Counted from the first letter of the stretch, positions 1 through 9,318 are shown. The stretch is DNA of 64,000 nucleotides from Acidimicrobiia bacterium (GCA_035471805.1 DATIPS010000054.1:1-64000), one strand, 5' to 3'. Translations and numbers: made by a program. Notes: a model not told the origin generated them from the letters alone.

Positions 1-1
1 C

Positions 2-340
2 GTGATCATCACCGTCGGGACGGACTCGATGGAGATGTATGCGAGCCGCCTCGAGGAGCTGACCGCCGAGCGAGGCGAGTTCACCACCCTGAACGCGGCA
101 GGTTCATACGAGCGCTATCTGATGGGCACTGGAATCGACCACGTTCACGAGCTGTCGTACTACGACCGTAAGCGGATCCACAACCTCAAGTACTACACGT
201 GGGTCGAGCAGCAGGGCAAGACCTACGACGAGATTCAGGCGCAGTGGTACGACCCGGAGTACTGGACATCGATCCAGGCGATGGTCGACCCCATCGACGA
301 TCTGATCGACGCCTTCAACGCCCGAGTCGCTCTCCACTGA
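2..340 (+). CDS. C-terminal part of a PLP-dependent cysteine-synthase-like enzyme (5' cut by window)
   Basis: Only the last ~112 residues lie in the window and the reading frame is open to the left edge, so the true start is outside. The tail (YLMGTG, then DHVHELSYYDRKRIHNLKYY and WVEQQGKT) resembles the C-terminal end of fold-type II PLP enzymes annotated as PLP-dependent protein beta subunit or cysteine synthase family. This is recalled family resemblance, not a search result. The PLP lysine and phosphate-binding loop would lie upstream and cannot be checked. The gene is convergent with the next one and ends just before a strong hairpin. Confidence 0.5.
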   Translation: MIITVGTDSMEMYASRLEELTAERGEFTTLNAAGSYERYLMGTGIDHVHELSYYDRKRIHNLKYYTWVEQQGKTYDEIQAQWYDPEYWTSIQAMVDPIDDLIDAFNARVALH

Positions 341-347
341 GCCGGCC

Positions 348-395
348 TTTTCGCGCGACATTCTGCCCCCAGAGGGTCAGAATGTCGCGCGAAAA
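348..395. terminator. Perfect 18-bp inverted repeat between convergent genes
   Basis: TTTTCGCGCGACATTCTG (348-365) is exactly complementary to 378-395, with a 12-nt loop whose CCC/GGG can also pair. The arms start with T and end with A, so each strand reads a stem followed by a short U run. This fits a bidirectional intrinsic terminator serving the gene ending at 340 and the one ending at 403. Confidence 0.75.
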
Positions 396-402
396 CGGAT
401 CA

Positions 403-894
403 CTAGTTGAAGATCAGCTCGTGTTCGATGGCCACCCGCTTGGGGTGGTTCGGGTCGAAACGGACCGAGACTGCGCTTCCCGGAAGGAAGTGTGACAGCT
501 CTCTGTCGTTCAGGTACTCGTAGGCGTGGGCGACGTAGGGCTCCGAGGATTCCGGGTGTACCTCCAGATCTACCTCGGATTGATGCAGAACGGCGCCATG
601 CCTGTGCATCGTGAGGCCGGTGTCGTGGATATCGAGAACCAGCCCCTGTGCATGTATCCCGACCTTGGCCAGCCTTCGCCGGCGAATCATCGGGCGGGTA
701 GCAGCGAACCCGAGCACTCCCAGTAGGGCCAATGTCGCGGCCGCCGCCGAAAGCGCCAACGCACCCCCGCCTCTGCCGACCGTCCACGGCCAATCGGCTC
801 CACGGGTCCAGCCCAGCGCATGCCCGATCCAGTAGCCGCCCCAGGCGGCCGCCACGCCTATGAGAATGACTCCGAATACCCGGGCCGTCTTCAT
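403..894 (-). CDS. Two-TM membrane protein with a DUF3592-like extramembrane domain
   Basis: The 163-residue protein has two hydrophobic segments near the N terminus (about residues 5-28 and 43-66), then an Arg-rich stop-transfer stretch (RRRRLAK). A ~90-residue beta-rich domain follows (QGLVLDIHDTGLT, later VSVRFDPNHPKRVAIE). The pattern of hydrophobic hairpin plus a domain ending in V-x-F-D-P-x-x-P matches the general look of DUF3592 proteins, which have no known biochemical role. It is a single gene, divergent from the response regulator operon across ~256 bp in which I see no further gene. Confidence 0.6.
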   Translation of the reverse strand: MKTARVFGVILIGVAAAWGGYWIGHALGWTRGADWPWTVGRGGGALALSAAAATLALLGVLGFAATRPMIRRRRLAKVGIHAQGLVLDIHDTGLTMHRHGAVLHQSEVDLEVHPESSEPYVAHAYEYLNDRELSHFLPGSAVSVRFDPNHPKRVAIEHELIFN

Positions 895-1150
895 AGGGAT
901 ATCGTCTCAGAAAGTGGCTGCAACTGGAAGGGCCCACCCGGCTTTCCACACGGCCGCCCGTCTGCATCTGTGCCCATGGCCGCGCCGCAAAGGCCTCGGG
1001 GTCGGGCTGAGAACCGGCCGGCGACCGGACGGTCCGCGGTCTCGAATCCGCTCCGGAATCATTGGGCTTCACCGTACGCCCGTTCATGCCGATAACAGCC
1101 GGAACCGGCGCGGTCGAACGCGCCGTGGTTGATCTATGGAGGACGCGGCG

Positions 1151-1525
1151 ATGAGTCGACCCAGAGTGTTGGTTGTTGAGGACGAGCGAGTGGTCTCGCT
1201 TCTCCTGACGCGCACACTCGAAGCCGCCGGCTATTCGGTGACCGCATGCGGAGACGGGCTCGACGCTTTGGAAATAGGGCTGGGACGGGATTTCGACCTC
1301 GTACTTCTCGACCAGAGAATGCCGGGCCTGCTCGGCCTCGAGGTCCTGCAGAGGTGGACTGCAGCAGGTCGGGAGTTCCCGGTCATCATGATCTCCGGGA
1401 TTACCGGCGAGGCCGACGTCATCCAAGCCCTGGAAGTCGGCGCGGTCGATTACATCCGGAAGCCGTTCAGCATCCAGGAGGTTCTGGCCCGGGTCAAGGT
1501 CCGCTTGCGCGGAGTCGCTTCGTGA
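1151..1525 (+). CDS. Single-domain response regulator (CheY-like receiver)
   Basis: The 124-residue protein is one receiver domain. The acidic pair is E10-D11 (VVEDE), the phosphoacceptor is D54 in LLDQRMPG, the Ser/Thr switch lies in VIMISG and the conserved Lys in YIRKPF. There is no output domain, so it must act by protein contact. I chose ATG 1151 because GGAGGA (1138-1143) lies 7 nt upstream; an in-frame ATG at 1136 would overlap that site. Its stop overlaps the start of the HEAT-repeat protein (GTGA), so the two are translationally coupled. A cognate kinase is not present in the window. Confidence 0.9.
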   Translation: MSRPRVLVVEDERVVSLLLTRTLEAAGYSVTACGDGLDALEIGLGRDFDLVLLDQRMPGLLGLEVLQRWTAAGREFPVIMISGITGEADVIQALEVGAVDYIRKPFSIQEVLARVKVRLRGVAS

Positions 1526-2724
1526 ACGGTGCCGTCGGCAGCTTGCTCATCGGGCTGGCCGGAGTGTTCGTACTGGCAGCAGGCTCGCTGTTCGTCCTCA
1601 AGGTCGCCCGCCGCCGGCAGCGCGACCGGCGGGTCGGGAGGAAGAACCGTTTCATCGACATGGTCGGTGGACTGGTGGTCGAGGGAGAGTGGAACGCACG
1701 CGTATTCAGGCGATATGCAAGCGATGAACTCTTTCGGGAGGTACTGCTCGAGTACCTGCGAATGATCGCCGGATCCGATCGAGAGCGGCTCATGGCCGTC
1801 ACCCGGGAGATCGGGATGGTTGCCGAGTACGTGGCGGACCTGCGCGCGGGGGACAAGAACGGGCGGGTGGCCGCAGCCGAGGCGTTGTCCGAGATCGCCG
1901 ATCCTGAGACGCTGACTGATCTCGTGTTCGCACTCGGCGATCCCGTTCCGGAGGTCAGGGTGCAGGCGGCCGCAGCACTGGCGAAGATCGGTGACGGCCG
2001 TGCCGTCAAGAGCCTTCTTGCGGCAATGGATCAACAGGACGACATGAGCGCCCAGCGACTGGCCGATGCTCTCTACGGCTTCGGTGCAGTAGCGGTGCAG
2101 GAGGCTGCTCGCTATCTCTCGAGTCCGGGCAAGTACCGCCCCTTGATCGCCAGAACCCTTGGTCTCATCGGCGACATCAACGCAGAAGATGCGTTGATCC
2201 AGGCCCTCGATTCGCCCGATCAAAGCCTGCGGATTCGTGCGGCGGCGGCCCTGGGTCGAGCCGGTACACACAGGTCCGTTCCGTACCTGCTCGAGATGCT
2301 CGGCGATGACCAGTGGGAGGTGCGCGCACAGGCTGCCACGGCAGTCGGGAGACGCCTGGATCAAAGGGCCGTGCCCTGGCTCAAAAGGGCGCTCAGCGAC
2401 GACTCTTGGTGGGTACGGCACAACGCCGCCGCCAGCCTCGTCGAAGTTCCCGGCGGACCCGACGCATTGCGCCTTGCCCTCGATCATCCGGATCCCTATG
2501 CCAGGGACGCGGCTGCTGCTGTGCTCCTCTCCTCAGGCATGGCCGGTGAGGCCGTCGGCGATCTGACCTCGGACGATCCGCTCGTCCGCAACCCTGCGAT
2601 GGACCTCGTCATGAAACTCGCCAGAGCCGGGAAGGGAGCATTCCTCGTCAACGAAGGAGTGCCGCCCGAGCTCGTGAGTCGACTCCATCATGCAGGGCAG
2701 TCTCATTTGCCGGCGGGCTTCTGA
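1522..2724 (+). CDS. Membrane-anchored HEAT-repeat protein
   Basis: Starting at GTG 1522 the protein has 400 residues. An N-terminal membrane helix (about 6-27) is followed by a basic stretch (ARRRQRDRRVGRKNR), so the bulk is probably cytoplasmic. From about residue 110 to 390 there are repeated ~30-residue helical pairs of HEAT/PBS-lyase type (for example DPVPEVRVQAAAALAKIGD, DDQWEVRAQAATAVG, DDSWWVRHNAAASLVEV). Such repeats serve as scaffolds. It sits between a receiver protein and a family 2 glycosyltransferase with 4-bp and 1-bp overlaps, which suggests that it links the regulator to the synthase. That role is inference. Confidence 0.8.
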   Translation: MNGAVGSLLIGLAGVFVLAAGSLFVLKVARRRQRDRRVGRKNRFIDMVGGLVVEGEWNARVFRRYASDELFREVLLEYLRMIAGSDRERLMAVTREIGMVAEYVADLRAGDKNGRVAAAEALSEIADPETLTDLVFALGDPVPEVRVQAAAALAKIGDGRAVKSLLAAMDQQDDMSAQRLADALYGFGAVAVQEAARYLSSPGKYRPLIARTLGLIGDINAEDALIQALDSPDQSLRIRAAAALGRAGTHRSVPYLLEMLGDDQWEVRAQAATAVGRRLDQRAVPWLKRALSDDSWWVRHNAAASLVEVPGGPDALRLALDHPDPYARDAAAAVLLSSGMAGEAVGDLTSDDPLVRNPAMDLVMKLARAGKGAFLVNEGVPPELVSRLHHAGQSHLPAGF

Positions 2725-4154
2725 TGGCGGAAACAGTCCTCCTCTGGATCAACTACGGGATGCTCGGCTACGTCCTGGTGATGGAGCTGCAGATCCTGTT
2801 GCTGGCCGGCGCTTCCTACGTCGCTCTGCGGCGGGATAACTTCACCCGGCGGCATGGACGCATCCGTGATCTGGCCACCTCCGACACCACACCCCCGATC
2901 ACGATCATCATCCCGGCCCACAACGAGCAGGCCGGAATCGTGGAGTCGGTGCGATCCACCGCCATGCTCCACTATCCACGTCTCGAGATAGTCGTTGTTA
3001 ACGATGGAAGCACCGATCTCACCGTTCAGCGCCTGGTTGAGGCATTCGACATGGTGCCGATCGACTTCCCGTTCCGCCCCGCCATCAGTACCAAACCGAT
3101 TCGTCGGATCTACCGGAGCCGGATGCCGCTGCCGCTGGTGCTCGTGGACAAGGAAGGGGGTGGGAAGTCGGATGCCATCAACGCAGGAATCAACGTTTCC
3201 CAGTATCCGTACTTCATGGCCACCGATGCGGACATGATCATCGAAAGCGAGGCCCTGATCCATGCGGCACGTCACTTCGTTGAGGACCGTGATCGCACGG
3301 TCGCAGTGGGCGGCAACGTCCGGCCCTTGAACGGGTCGCGAGTGCGCAGTGGTTCGGTCTCCGAAGTGGACCTGCCCAGGCGGCCGATCGAAATGGTCCA
3401 GATCGTCGAATATATCCGCTCATTCCTGGCGACCCGTCCCGGATGGTCGGCCTTCGGCTCACTCTTGATCGTTTCGGGAGCCTTCGGCATGTTCCGCAAG
3501 AGCGCAGTCATCGAGGTCGGCGGGTTCCGCAACGATCATCTTGGCGAGGACATGGAGATGACCATGCGGCTGCATCGGCACTATCTCAAGAAGAGACAAC
3601 CCTACCGGATCGTGTATGCGCCGGATGCCGTCGCCTGGACCGAAGTGCCCAGCACCTGGGGCATTCTGCGGAAGCAGCGGATTCGCTGGCATCGAGGTCT
3701 GATTCAGGTGATATGGCAATACAAGGGGATGATCTTCAACCCGCGTTACCGCCGGGTCGGCCTGATCGGCTGGCCGGTGTTCATCATCTTCGAGTTCATC
3801 GCGCCGACGGTCGAGTTGCTCGGATGGGTGATCGTGCCGGCATCGATCGCTTCCGGATTCGTTCAGGCTGCGGTCGCCCTGCCGCTGGCGATCGCTGCGC
3901 TGCTCTTGGGCGCGATCAACTCGGTCGTTTCGCTGTTTCTCGACGATCGCTTCGGATATTTCGGGAAGGCCGGCCAGACCCTCCGACTGCTCTTCTACTC
4001 GCTAGCCGAACACATCGGGCTGCGGCAGATGAGCGTGTGGTGGAGGTTCCGGGCGATGTTCTGGAACCGTTCCAGGAAGGTGTGGGGCGATATGCAGAGG
4101 ACCGGCGTCGGGAATCTCGCGGGTTCTCCCGGCGAAGAGATCGGAACCGCCTGA
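2724..4154 (+). CDS. Membrane-bound processive-type family 2 glycosyltransferase
   Basis: The 476-residue protein has an N-terminal TM helix, a GT-A catalytic domain and a C-terminal cluster of about three TM helices (residues ~345-415). GT2 motifs are visible: VVNDGST near residue 93, ATDADM near 166, GEDMEMT near 273 and QRIRW near 317. The last is the Q-x-x-R-W signature of cellulose, hyaluronan and poly-GlcNAc synthases. It probably polymerises a sugar nucleotide into an exported polysaccharide; the sugar cannot be told. It overlaps the HEAT-repeat gene by one base and completes the three-gene operon. No PilZ domain is seen. Confidence 0.88.
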   Translation: MAETVLLWINYGMLGYVLVMELQILLLAGASYVALRRDNFTRRHGRIRDLATSDTTPPITIIIPAHNEQAGIVESVRSTAMLHYPRLEIVVVNDGSTDLTVQRLVEAFDMVPIDFPFRPAISTKPIRRIYRSRMPLPLVLVDKEGGGKSDAINAGINVSQYPYFMATDADMIIESEALIHAARHFVEDRDRTVAVGGNVRPLNGSRVRSGSVSEVDLPRRPIEMVQIVEYIRSFLATRPGWSAFGSLLIVSGAFGMFRKSAVIEVGGFRNDHLGEDMEMTMRLHRHYLKKRQPYRIVYAPDAVAWTEVPSTWGILRKQRIRWHRGLIQVIWQYKGMIFNPRYRRVGLIGWPVFIIFEFIAPTVELLGWVIVPASIASGFVQAAVALPLAIAALLLGAINSVVSLFLDDRFGYFGKAGQTLRLLFYSLAEHIGLRQMSVWWRFRAMFWNRSRKVWGDMQRTGVGNLAGSPGEEIGTA

Positions 4155-4184
4155 TACTCTTGGGGGGCCGACCGAAGGGGAGTC

Positions 4185-4553
4185 ATGGCTGAACCGGTCC
4201 CGGTGGTGAGCAGCGTGGTGTTCGATTGCGCGGACGCCCATCTCGTATCCCGCTTCTGGATGGGCTTGCTGGATACCGAAGTAGCGGCCGAGTTCGCCGG
4301 TTTCATCTGGTTGAAGCCGCAATCCGGAGGGTCGCTGCAACTGGCATTCCAGGAGGTGCCGGACCCGACTCCCGGTAAGAACAAGCTGCACCTCGATGCC
4401 CACCACGAGGATCTCGAGACCGTGACCGAGCGTGTGGGCGGATTAGGCGGCGCCCTGGTCGGGACCCACAACGTTCCCGGATTTGTCTGGAACGTTTACG
4501 CCGATCCGGAAGGGAATCAGTTCTGCGTGGGCCACGAAGTCGAGCCGGGCTGA
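4185..4553 (+). CDS. VOC (glyoxalase/bleomycin-resistance fold) family protein
   Basis: The 122-residue single-domain protein shows the VOC layout. It opens with VVFDCADAHLVSRFWMGLLD, has a central KNKLHLDAHHEDLE (metal-ligand-type His) and closes with NVYADPEGNQFCVGHE (Glu ligand region). This is the actinobacterial glyoxalase-like subgroup, often of unknown substrate. Start ATG 4185 is preceded by AAGGGGAG. It lies 30 bp after the glycosyltransferase and 7 bp from the convergent transpeptidase gene. Confidence 0.8.
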   Translation: MAEPVPVVSSVVFDCADAHLVSRFWMGLLDTEVAAEFAGFIWLKPQSGGSLQLAFQEVPDPTPGKNKLHLDAHHEDLETVTERVGGLGGALVGTHNVPGFVWNVYADPEGNQFCVGHEVEPG

Positions 4554-4560
4554 GCGCTGT

Positions 4561-5619
4561 CTACGGGACGACGATGACCACCGTGCCGATCGGCGTCCAC
4601 GCGTAGAGAGCTTCCGCCTCGGCATCGGATTGTCTGACACATCCGGCGCTCAAGAACTGCCCCAACTCGTCTTCCGATTGCATCGGTTCTCCGTCGGATC
4701 GGCGGGGGATGGCGTGAAACCCTATGGATGCGGTTCTCCCGTAGGCGAAGCGCACCATGTGTTCCATTGTGATCCCGTGATGGCTCCAGGCAAGGGGCGA
4801 CTTCGAGTAGACGGTATATGTGCCGGGATCCGGTACTCCTTCACGGCCGGAGACGAGGTACGAGTCCACCACCGTGTCGTTCTGGTCGATCATCCAGATC
4901 CGTTGCTGGGCGTTGGCGTAGATGATGCGCTTTCCCTGCCCGACGTCGGGGGGTGAGGGGAACGGCCGGGCGGGAGGGGTGAGAGGATTCAGATCCAGGG
5001 CTCTTGCCAGGAACACGGCTGCCTGCCGGCGAGGGAGAGCGCCATAGGGGCAGAAACGGCCGGTGGCGCAACCCCTCGTGATCCCGGCCGCGGCGAGAGC
5101 GTTGATCGATGCTTCGTGAATCGTCAGCGAATCGTCGAAGAAGAGGTCGGTGTCCGCAGCCGGAAGGTCGAACGCACGCACCAGGAAGGTGGCCAGCTCT
5201 CCCCGGGTCACCGGAGCCGATCCACAGAACCTATCGGTGCCGCATCCGCCGGTGATGCCCGCTTCCGCCAGCGAGTTGATCGACGCTTCGTGAGCCGACC
5301 CGTTGTCATCGACGAAGAAGTCGCTCGCCGCGGGCCGCAGAGCAAGTGCTCTGGCGAGCATGGTCGCCAACTCGGCGCGGGTGACCGTCTGATCGGGACA
5401 GAAACGATCGCCCGCCGGCGGGTTGCAGCCTGTGGTGATTCCCTCTGCTGCCACAGCCTCTATGAAGCCTTCGGCGGCGGTCCCGTCGTCATCGACGAAC
5501 GTTCCTCCTGGTGGAAGCTCACCGGTCTGGGCTGCGACAGGGGTGGTCGACGGGAAAGCAATCAGCATGATCACCATTCCCGCGGCTAAGAGACCGGACG
5601 GGCGCGTCCCCGGGCGCAT
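4561..5619 (-). CDS. Secreted L,D-transpeptidase with three N-terminal SLH-type repeats
   Basis: The 352-residue protein begins with a signal peptide (about residues 8-30, cleavage near VAA-Q). Three ~58-residue SLH-like repeats follow (about 38-215), each with a FVDDDG- or FFDDS-type opening, EAGITGGC and an RFCP-to-RAELATMLARAL ending. The C-terminal 130 residues form a YkuD L,D-transpeptidase domain with HAIPRR and the catalytic S-A-G-C-V-R box (Cys near residue 325). It probably cross-links or modifies peptidoglycan at the cell surface. Each repeat carries a Cys pair, which suggests disulfides. No partner gene adjoins it. Confidence 0.88.
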   Translation of the reverse strand: MRPGTRPSGLLAAGMVIMLIAFPSTTPVAAQTGELPPGGTFVDDDGTAAEGFIEAVAAEGITTGCNPPAGDRFCPDQTVTRAELATMLARALALRPAASDFFVDDNGSAHEASINSLAEAGITGGCGTDRFCGSAPVTRGELATFLVRAFDLPAADTDLFFDDSLTIHEASINALAAAGITRGCATGRFCPYGALPRRQAAVFLARALDLNPLTPPARPFPSPPDVGQGKRIIYANAQQRIWMIDQNDTVVDSYLVSGREGVPDPGTYTVYSKSPLAWSHHGITMEHMVRFAYGRTASIGFHAIPRRSDGEPMQSEDELGQFLSAGCVRQSDAEAEALYAWTPIGTVVIVVP

Positions 5620-5760
5620 GCTCCTTCATCGGCACTCGGCCCGGAACCTTTATCCAGAGCGAGGAGGATTTGCCGTTCGCCGAGCCGGTCACGACGTCCC
5701 AGACCGGCGGGACTACCGGTTACCGGCGCCCGGGACCGCAGTGCTGCGACTCGAGTCCAC

Positions 5761-8700
5761 CTACTCCTCGTAGCCCGGGTGCAGCAGCCTGGTCCCGCCG
5801 CCCGCCACGGTGGGCAGGTGCGGCATCGAGCCTGCCAGCCCCCTGAGGAGCACGTACATATCCGCCACGGGCTCCAACGAGTACGCCTCCCCGTCTGTGG
5901 CCGGCCGGGTGGGTGTGACGTCGATTACCTCGAGCGTGCCCGGTTCCAGCCGGGCCGTGAATCCGGGGGTCGAATACTCGACCGACCCGTTCAGAGTCAT
6001 TCGGTGTGTCTCGCCGCCTACCCGGCTCTCGATCGAGCCGTCCTCGAAGATCATGAAGGCGTTGCCCACCTGGGCCTCGAAGTCCTCCCGGTCCAGGTAC
6101 AGGCGCGGCTTGTCTACGTATGGTCGTCCCGAAGTCGGACATGCCGTCGTGCAGTTGCCGCATTCGTTGCAGAAATCCGTGAGGACGGCGATCTGGAACT
6201 GCTGGTCCGCTCGATACGGCGAGGTGCCGCCGGCCGTCAACTCACCTCCCGACGCAGTCAGGGTCGCCAGGTCGGTCCGGAACGGGTCCATCTCGTAGGT
6301 CATCAGTGCCATGTTCGGGCACACCCCGACGCACAAGGAGCAGATGAGATGGCAGTCGAGGCACCGGGCTGCCTCGGCCATGGCTTCCTCGGCTGTGAAC
6401 CCGACGACCGTTTCCTCGAATCCGTCACGCTCGGACAGTGCCGTGTGCGACACGGGGACGCGATACTCCCGCCGGGACCTGCGGACGACCATGTCCTGGA
6501 GATCCACCTGCGGGTTTTCGACGGGTGGAGCCGATCCGTTGAGAGAGGAGGCGATGGAAGCTGCCACGGCTTTCCCGTCGGCCGCCGCCTTGACGATCGA
6601 GGACGGGCCGTGGGCGGCTACGTCTCCACCGGCGTATACGCCGGGGACGGTCGTTTCGAAGGTCGCCGGATCGACGACCAGGTAACCCTTCGCAGTCAAC
6701 TCCGGCGTCTCGCCGTCGAAGAAGTCCAGAACTGAATGCTGGCTGATGGCCAGGATCATCGTATCGAGGGGAATCTCGAACTCCGAGTCGGGCACGTCGA
6801 AGGGGATCTTCCGCCCTGAGGAGTCCCGTTCGCCGGTGTACCGGGTCCGGGTGCAGACGAGTCCGGCCAGCGCTCCGTCCTCGATGTGCAACGACGACGG
6901 ACTGGCCAGCTCGACTATCTCGATGCCCTCTTCGAGGCATGCATGAACCTCTTCGCGATCGGCAGGCATCTGGTCGATGGTGCGCCGGTAGATGATCGAC
7001 ACTTTCCCCGCACCGGTGCGGAGGGCGGAGCGAGCACAGTCCATGGCGGTGTCTCCGGCACCGATGATGCCCACCCGGTGGCCGATCGGCACCGGATCGC
7101 CTTCGCGCACACTGCGGAGATACCTGAGGGCGTCCAGCACGCCGTCGGCATCCTCGCCCGGCAGTCCGAGCTGCTTGGCCAGTTGCGCTCCGACTGCCAC
7201 GAAAACGGCTTCGTATCCCTCCCGGCGGAGGCCGTCCAGGGAGAAGTCGACACCGGCCTTCATCCCATAGCGGATTTCGACACCGAGCGACTCGAGGACC
7301 GCGACGTCCTGGTCGATGACGGTCTGCGGGAGCCGGTAGGAGGGGATTGCCCCACCGACCATTCCACCGGCATAGGGGTGGGCTTCGAATATCGTCACGC
7401 CGAATCCTGCGTAGGCGAGTTCCTGCCCCGCGGACAGGCCGGCCGGCCCGGCTCCGATGATGGCAATCTTCTTGCCCGTTCCCGGTTTGCGGGTGAACAG
7501 CACCGGTTGCTCCTCGTGCTCCATGATGAACCGCTTCATGTGCCGGATGGCCAGTGGCTCGTCGAAGTGGGTACGGATGCAGGTGTTCTCGCAGAGATGA
7601 TCACATACTCGCCCGAGGATCGAAGGGAGGGGGTTGTCCTCCCGGGTCAGCCTGACGGCCTCGAGGAAGTCGCCGTTGCGCACGGCGTTCATGTACTGCG
7701 GGACCTTCTGGTCCACGGGGCACTCGTCCAGGCACGGTGCTTCGATGCAGTCGAAGTAGTGGAGGCCGCGCGGAGTCTTCGAACGATCCGTCCGGAAGGA
7801 CTCTTTCCGGTAACGCCAATCGGATCGCACCTCGTCGGCGTAGTGGCGGAGATTCAGCCGCGCCAGCACCCTGCCCACCAACCCGACCAGAGCCTCGGAT
7901 CGATCGAAATCGCTCCCTGCCTCGACAGCCCAGGCGCGGGTTACCTCAACGGCAGGGCGGTCGATCGACTCCGAACGGAGAGCTTCGGCCAGTCCACGAC
8001 ACGAGTCGAGGTCCAGGTTCAGACCGCTGTCGGTGAGTGCGGAGTAGCGGAGCAGCGGGGCGAACTCGTCGAGGTTGGCGTCGCGCAAGGCGGACTTGGC
8101 AACGAAATCGGACAGATCCTCGGCGCCCACATCGTCGATCGCCTTCTCGAGGTGCTCGATGTACTGGAGCATTCGAAGGTAGCCGCCGGACTTGAGCAGG
8201 TCCGAGCACACGGTGACCGTCTTCATTCCGGACTTGAGCAGACCGGCGACGTTGAACGCATCCGCCCCACCGGCGAATGACAGCAGCAGATCGCCCCGGA
8301 AATCCTCCGAGATGCGCATAGCCAGATTGGCCGTGACGGCGTGCAAAGCGCGGCCGGAGAGATACATCATGTCGTCCGCCTCGAAAACCGTGCGCCAGTT
8401 GTTCACCTCGAGCGTGTTCGAGAGTTTCAAGCCGAAGGTGAGGTTGTGTCCGGCCGCCACCCTCCTGAGGTTGTGAAACATCGGCACGGCGTCGGCGTAC
8501 TTCAAATCGTGGCCGAACGCTTCGTCGGGGATCGGAACATCGTCGAAGCCGAGGTCTTCGTTGATGATTCCGCGTACGCGGTCGGCGCCGAGCAAGGTCG
8601 GGTTGCACTTCACCGAGGTGTGAAGCTGCCGCTCATCGAGCAGGTATTCGGTGATTCGTTCGATCTCATCCGGAGGGCAGCCGTGCATCGTCGAGAGCGT

Positions 8701-9318
8701 GATGGTGTTGGAGATCTGGGTCGGTATTTCGAGATTCCGAACGTCGGGATACCGCTGAGCGACGATTTCGACGTAGGCCGGAAGGTAGGCCGAGGCGTCA
8801 CGCATGGTGTCGAGGAACCACTGCACGTTCGGCTTCAGGATCCCCTCGAGGTTGTAGCCGACGCTCATGTTGAAGATCATTCCGGGTCGGTCGCCGGGGA
8901 AACCAAGCTTGTGGTGCAGAGCGTGGATGAGCACCCAGGCTCTCAGATACTCATCGAACGATTCGAATACCTTGAGCTCCTGCGACCACTCGACGTTGTA
9001 TCCCTCGTCTTCTATGTCGATGCAAGGTTTGTTGACGTCCAGTTCGTCGAGGGTCTGCACCGTCTTGAGTTCGATGAATCGGGCGCCGACCAGCCATGAG
9101 ACGATGATGTTCTGGGCCATCTGCGTGTGCGGTCCTGCGGCGACGCCGAATGGCGTTTCCAGCCACTGGCCGTACTTCTCGAGTCCGAAGCGATCGCCGG
9201 CGGACGGCTCGAAGAAGGCAGAGCGCGGAACGCCGAACAGGGAGTTCTTCTGCTCGAGTTCATCGAAGACCCAGTCGGTCAGCTGCTCCATCGAAATGGG
9301 ATGGAATCGATCGGACAT
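5761..9318 (-). CDS. ygfK: YgfK-type Fe-S flavoprotein (putative selenate reductase subunit) of the Se-Mo hydroxylase system
   Basis: The 1185-residue protein has an N-terminal DHOD/TIM-barrel-like region (FGVAAGPHTQMAQNIIVSWL). A glutamate-synthase-small-subunit-like half follows: a Cys cluster near 524 (CIEAPCLDECPVD), FAD site IIGAGPAGLSAG near 616 and NAD(P) site IIGAGDTAMDCARSA near 748. Two ferredoxin-like clusters end it, near 985 (CLDCHLICSLCVGVCP) and 1049 (CNECGNCTTACP). It is somewhat longer than E. coli YgfK (about 1030). In E. coli ygfK sits beside ssnA, ygfM and xdhD, as here, and is thought to shuttle electrons between NAD(P)H and the Mo hydroxylase. The start is supported by AGGAG upstream. 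It is second in a ssnA-ygfK operon (18-bp gap). Confidence 0.92.
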   Translation of the reverse strand: MSDRFHPISMEQLTDWVFDELEQKNSLFGVPRSAFFEPSAGDRFGLEKYGQWLETPFGVAAGPHTQMAQNIIVSWLVGARFIELKTVQTLDELDVNKPCIDIEDEGYNVEWSQELKVFESFDEYLRAWVLIHALHHKLGFPGDRPGMIFNMSVGYNLEGILKPNVQWFLDTMRDASAYLPAYVEIVAQRYPDVRNLEIPTQISNTITLSTMHGCPPDEIERITEYLLDERQLHTSVKCNPTLLGADRVRGIINEDLGFDDVPIPDEAFGHDLKYADAVPMFHNLRRVAAGHNLTFGLKLSNTLEVNNWRTVFEADDMMYLSGRALHAVTANLAMRISEDFRGDLLLSFAGGADAFNVAGLLKSGMKTVTVCSDLLKSGGYLRMLQYIEHLEKAIDDVGAEDLSDFVAKSALRDANLDEFAPLLRYSALTDSGLNLDLDSCRGLAEALRSESIDRPAVEVTRAWAVEAGSDFDRSEALVGLVGRVLARLNLRHYADEVRSDWRYRKESFRTDRSKTPRGLHYFDCIEAPCLDECPVDQKVPQYMNAVRNGDFLEAVRLTREDNPLPSILGRVCDHLCENTCIRTHFDEPLAIRHMKRFIMEHEEQPVLFTRKPGTGKKIAIIGAGPAGLSAGQELAYAGFGVTIFEAHPYAGGMVGGAIPSYRLPQTVIDQDVAVLESLGVEIRYGMKAGVDFSLDGLRREGYEAVFVAVGAQLAKQLGLPGEDADGVLDALRYLRSVREGDPVPIGHRVGIIGAGDTAMDCARSALRTGAGKVSIIYRRTIDQMPADREEVHACLEEGIEIVELASPSSLHIEDGALAGLVCTRTRYTGERDSSGRKIPFDVPDSEFEIPLDTMILAISQHSVLDFFDGETPELTAKGYLVVDPATFETTVPGVYAGGDVAAHGPSSIVKAAADGKAVAASIASSLNGSAPPVENPQVDLQDMVVRRSRREYRVPVSHTALSERDGFEETVVGFTAEEAMAEAARCLDCHLICSLCVGVCPNMALMTYEMDPFRTDLATLTASGGELTAGGTSPYRADQQFQIAVLTDFCNECGNCTTACPTSGRPYVDKPRLYLDREDFEAQVGNAFMIFEDGSIESRVGGETHRMTLNGSVEYSTPGFTARLEPGTLEVIDVTPTRPATDGEAYSLEPVADMYVLLRGLAGSMPHLPTVAGGGTRLLHPGYEE

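Noticed and set aside
377-1426. A 349-codon minus-strand open frame overlapping the membrane protein and the response regulator.
   Set aside because: It overlaps two better-supported genes, is rich in Arg and Pro as usual for antisense GC-rich frames, and shows no domain.
6886-8280. A 464-codon plus-strand open frame.
   Set aside because: It is antisense to ygfK, which has clear FAD, NAD and Fe-S motifs across this interval.
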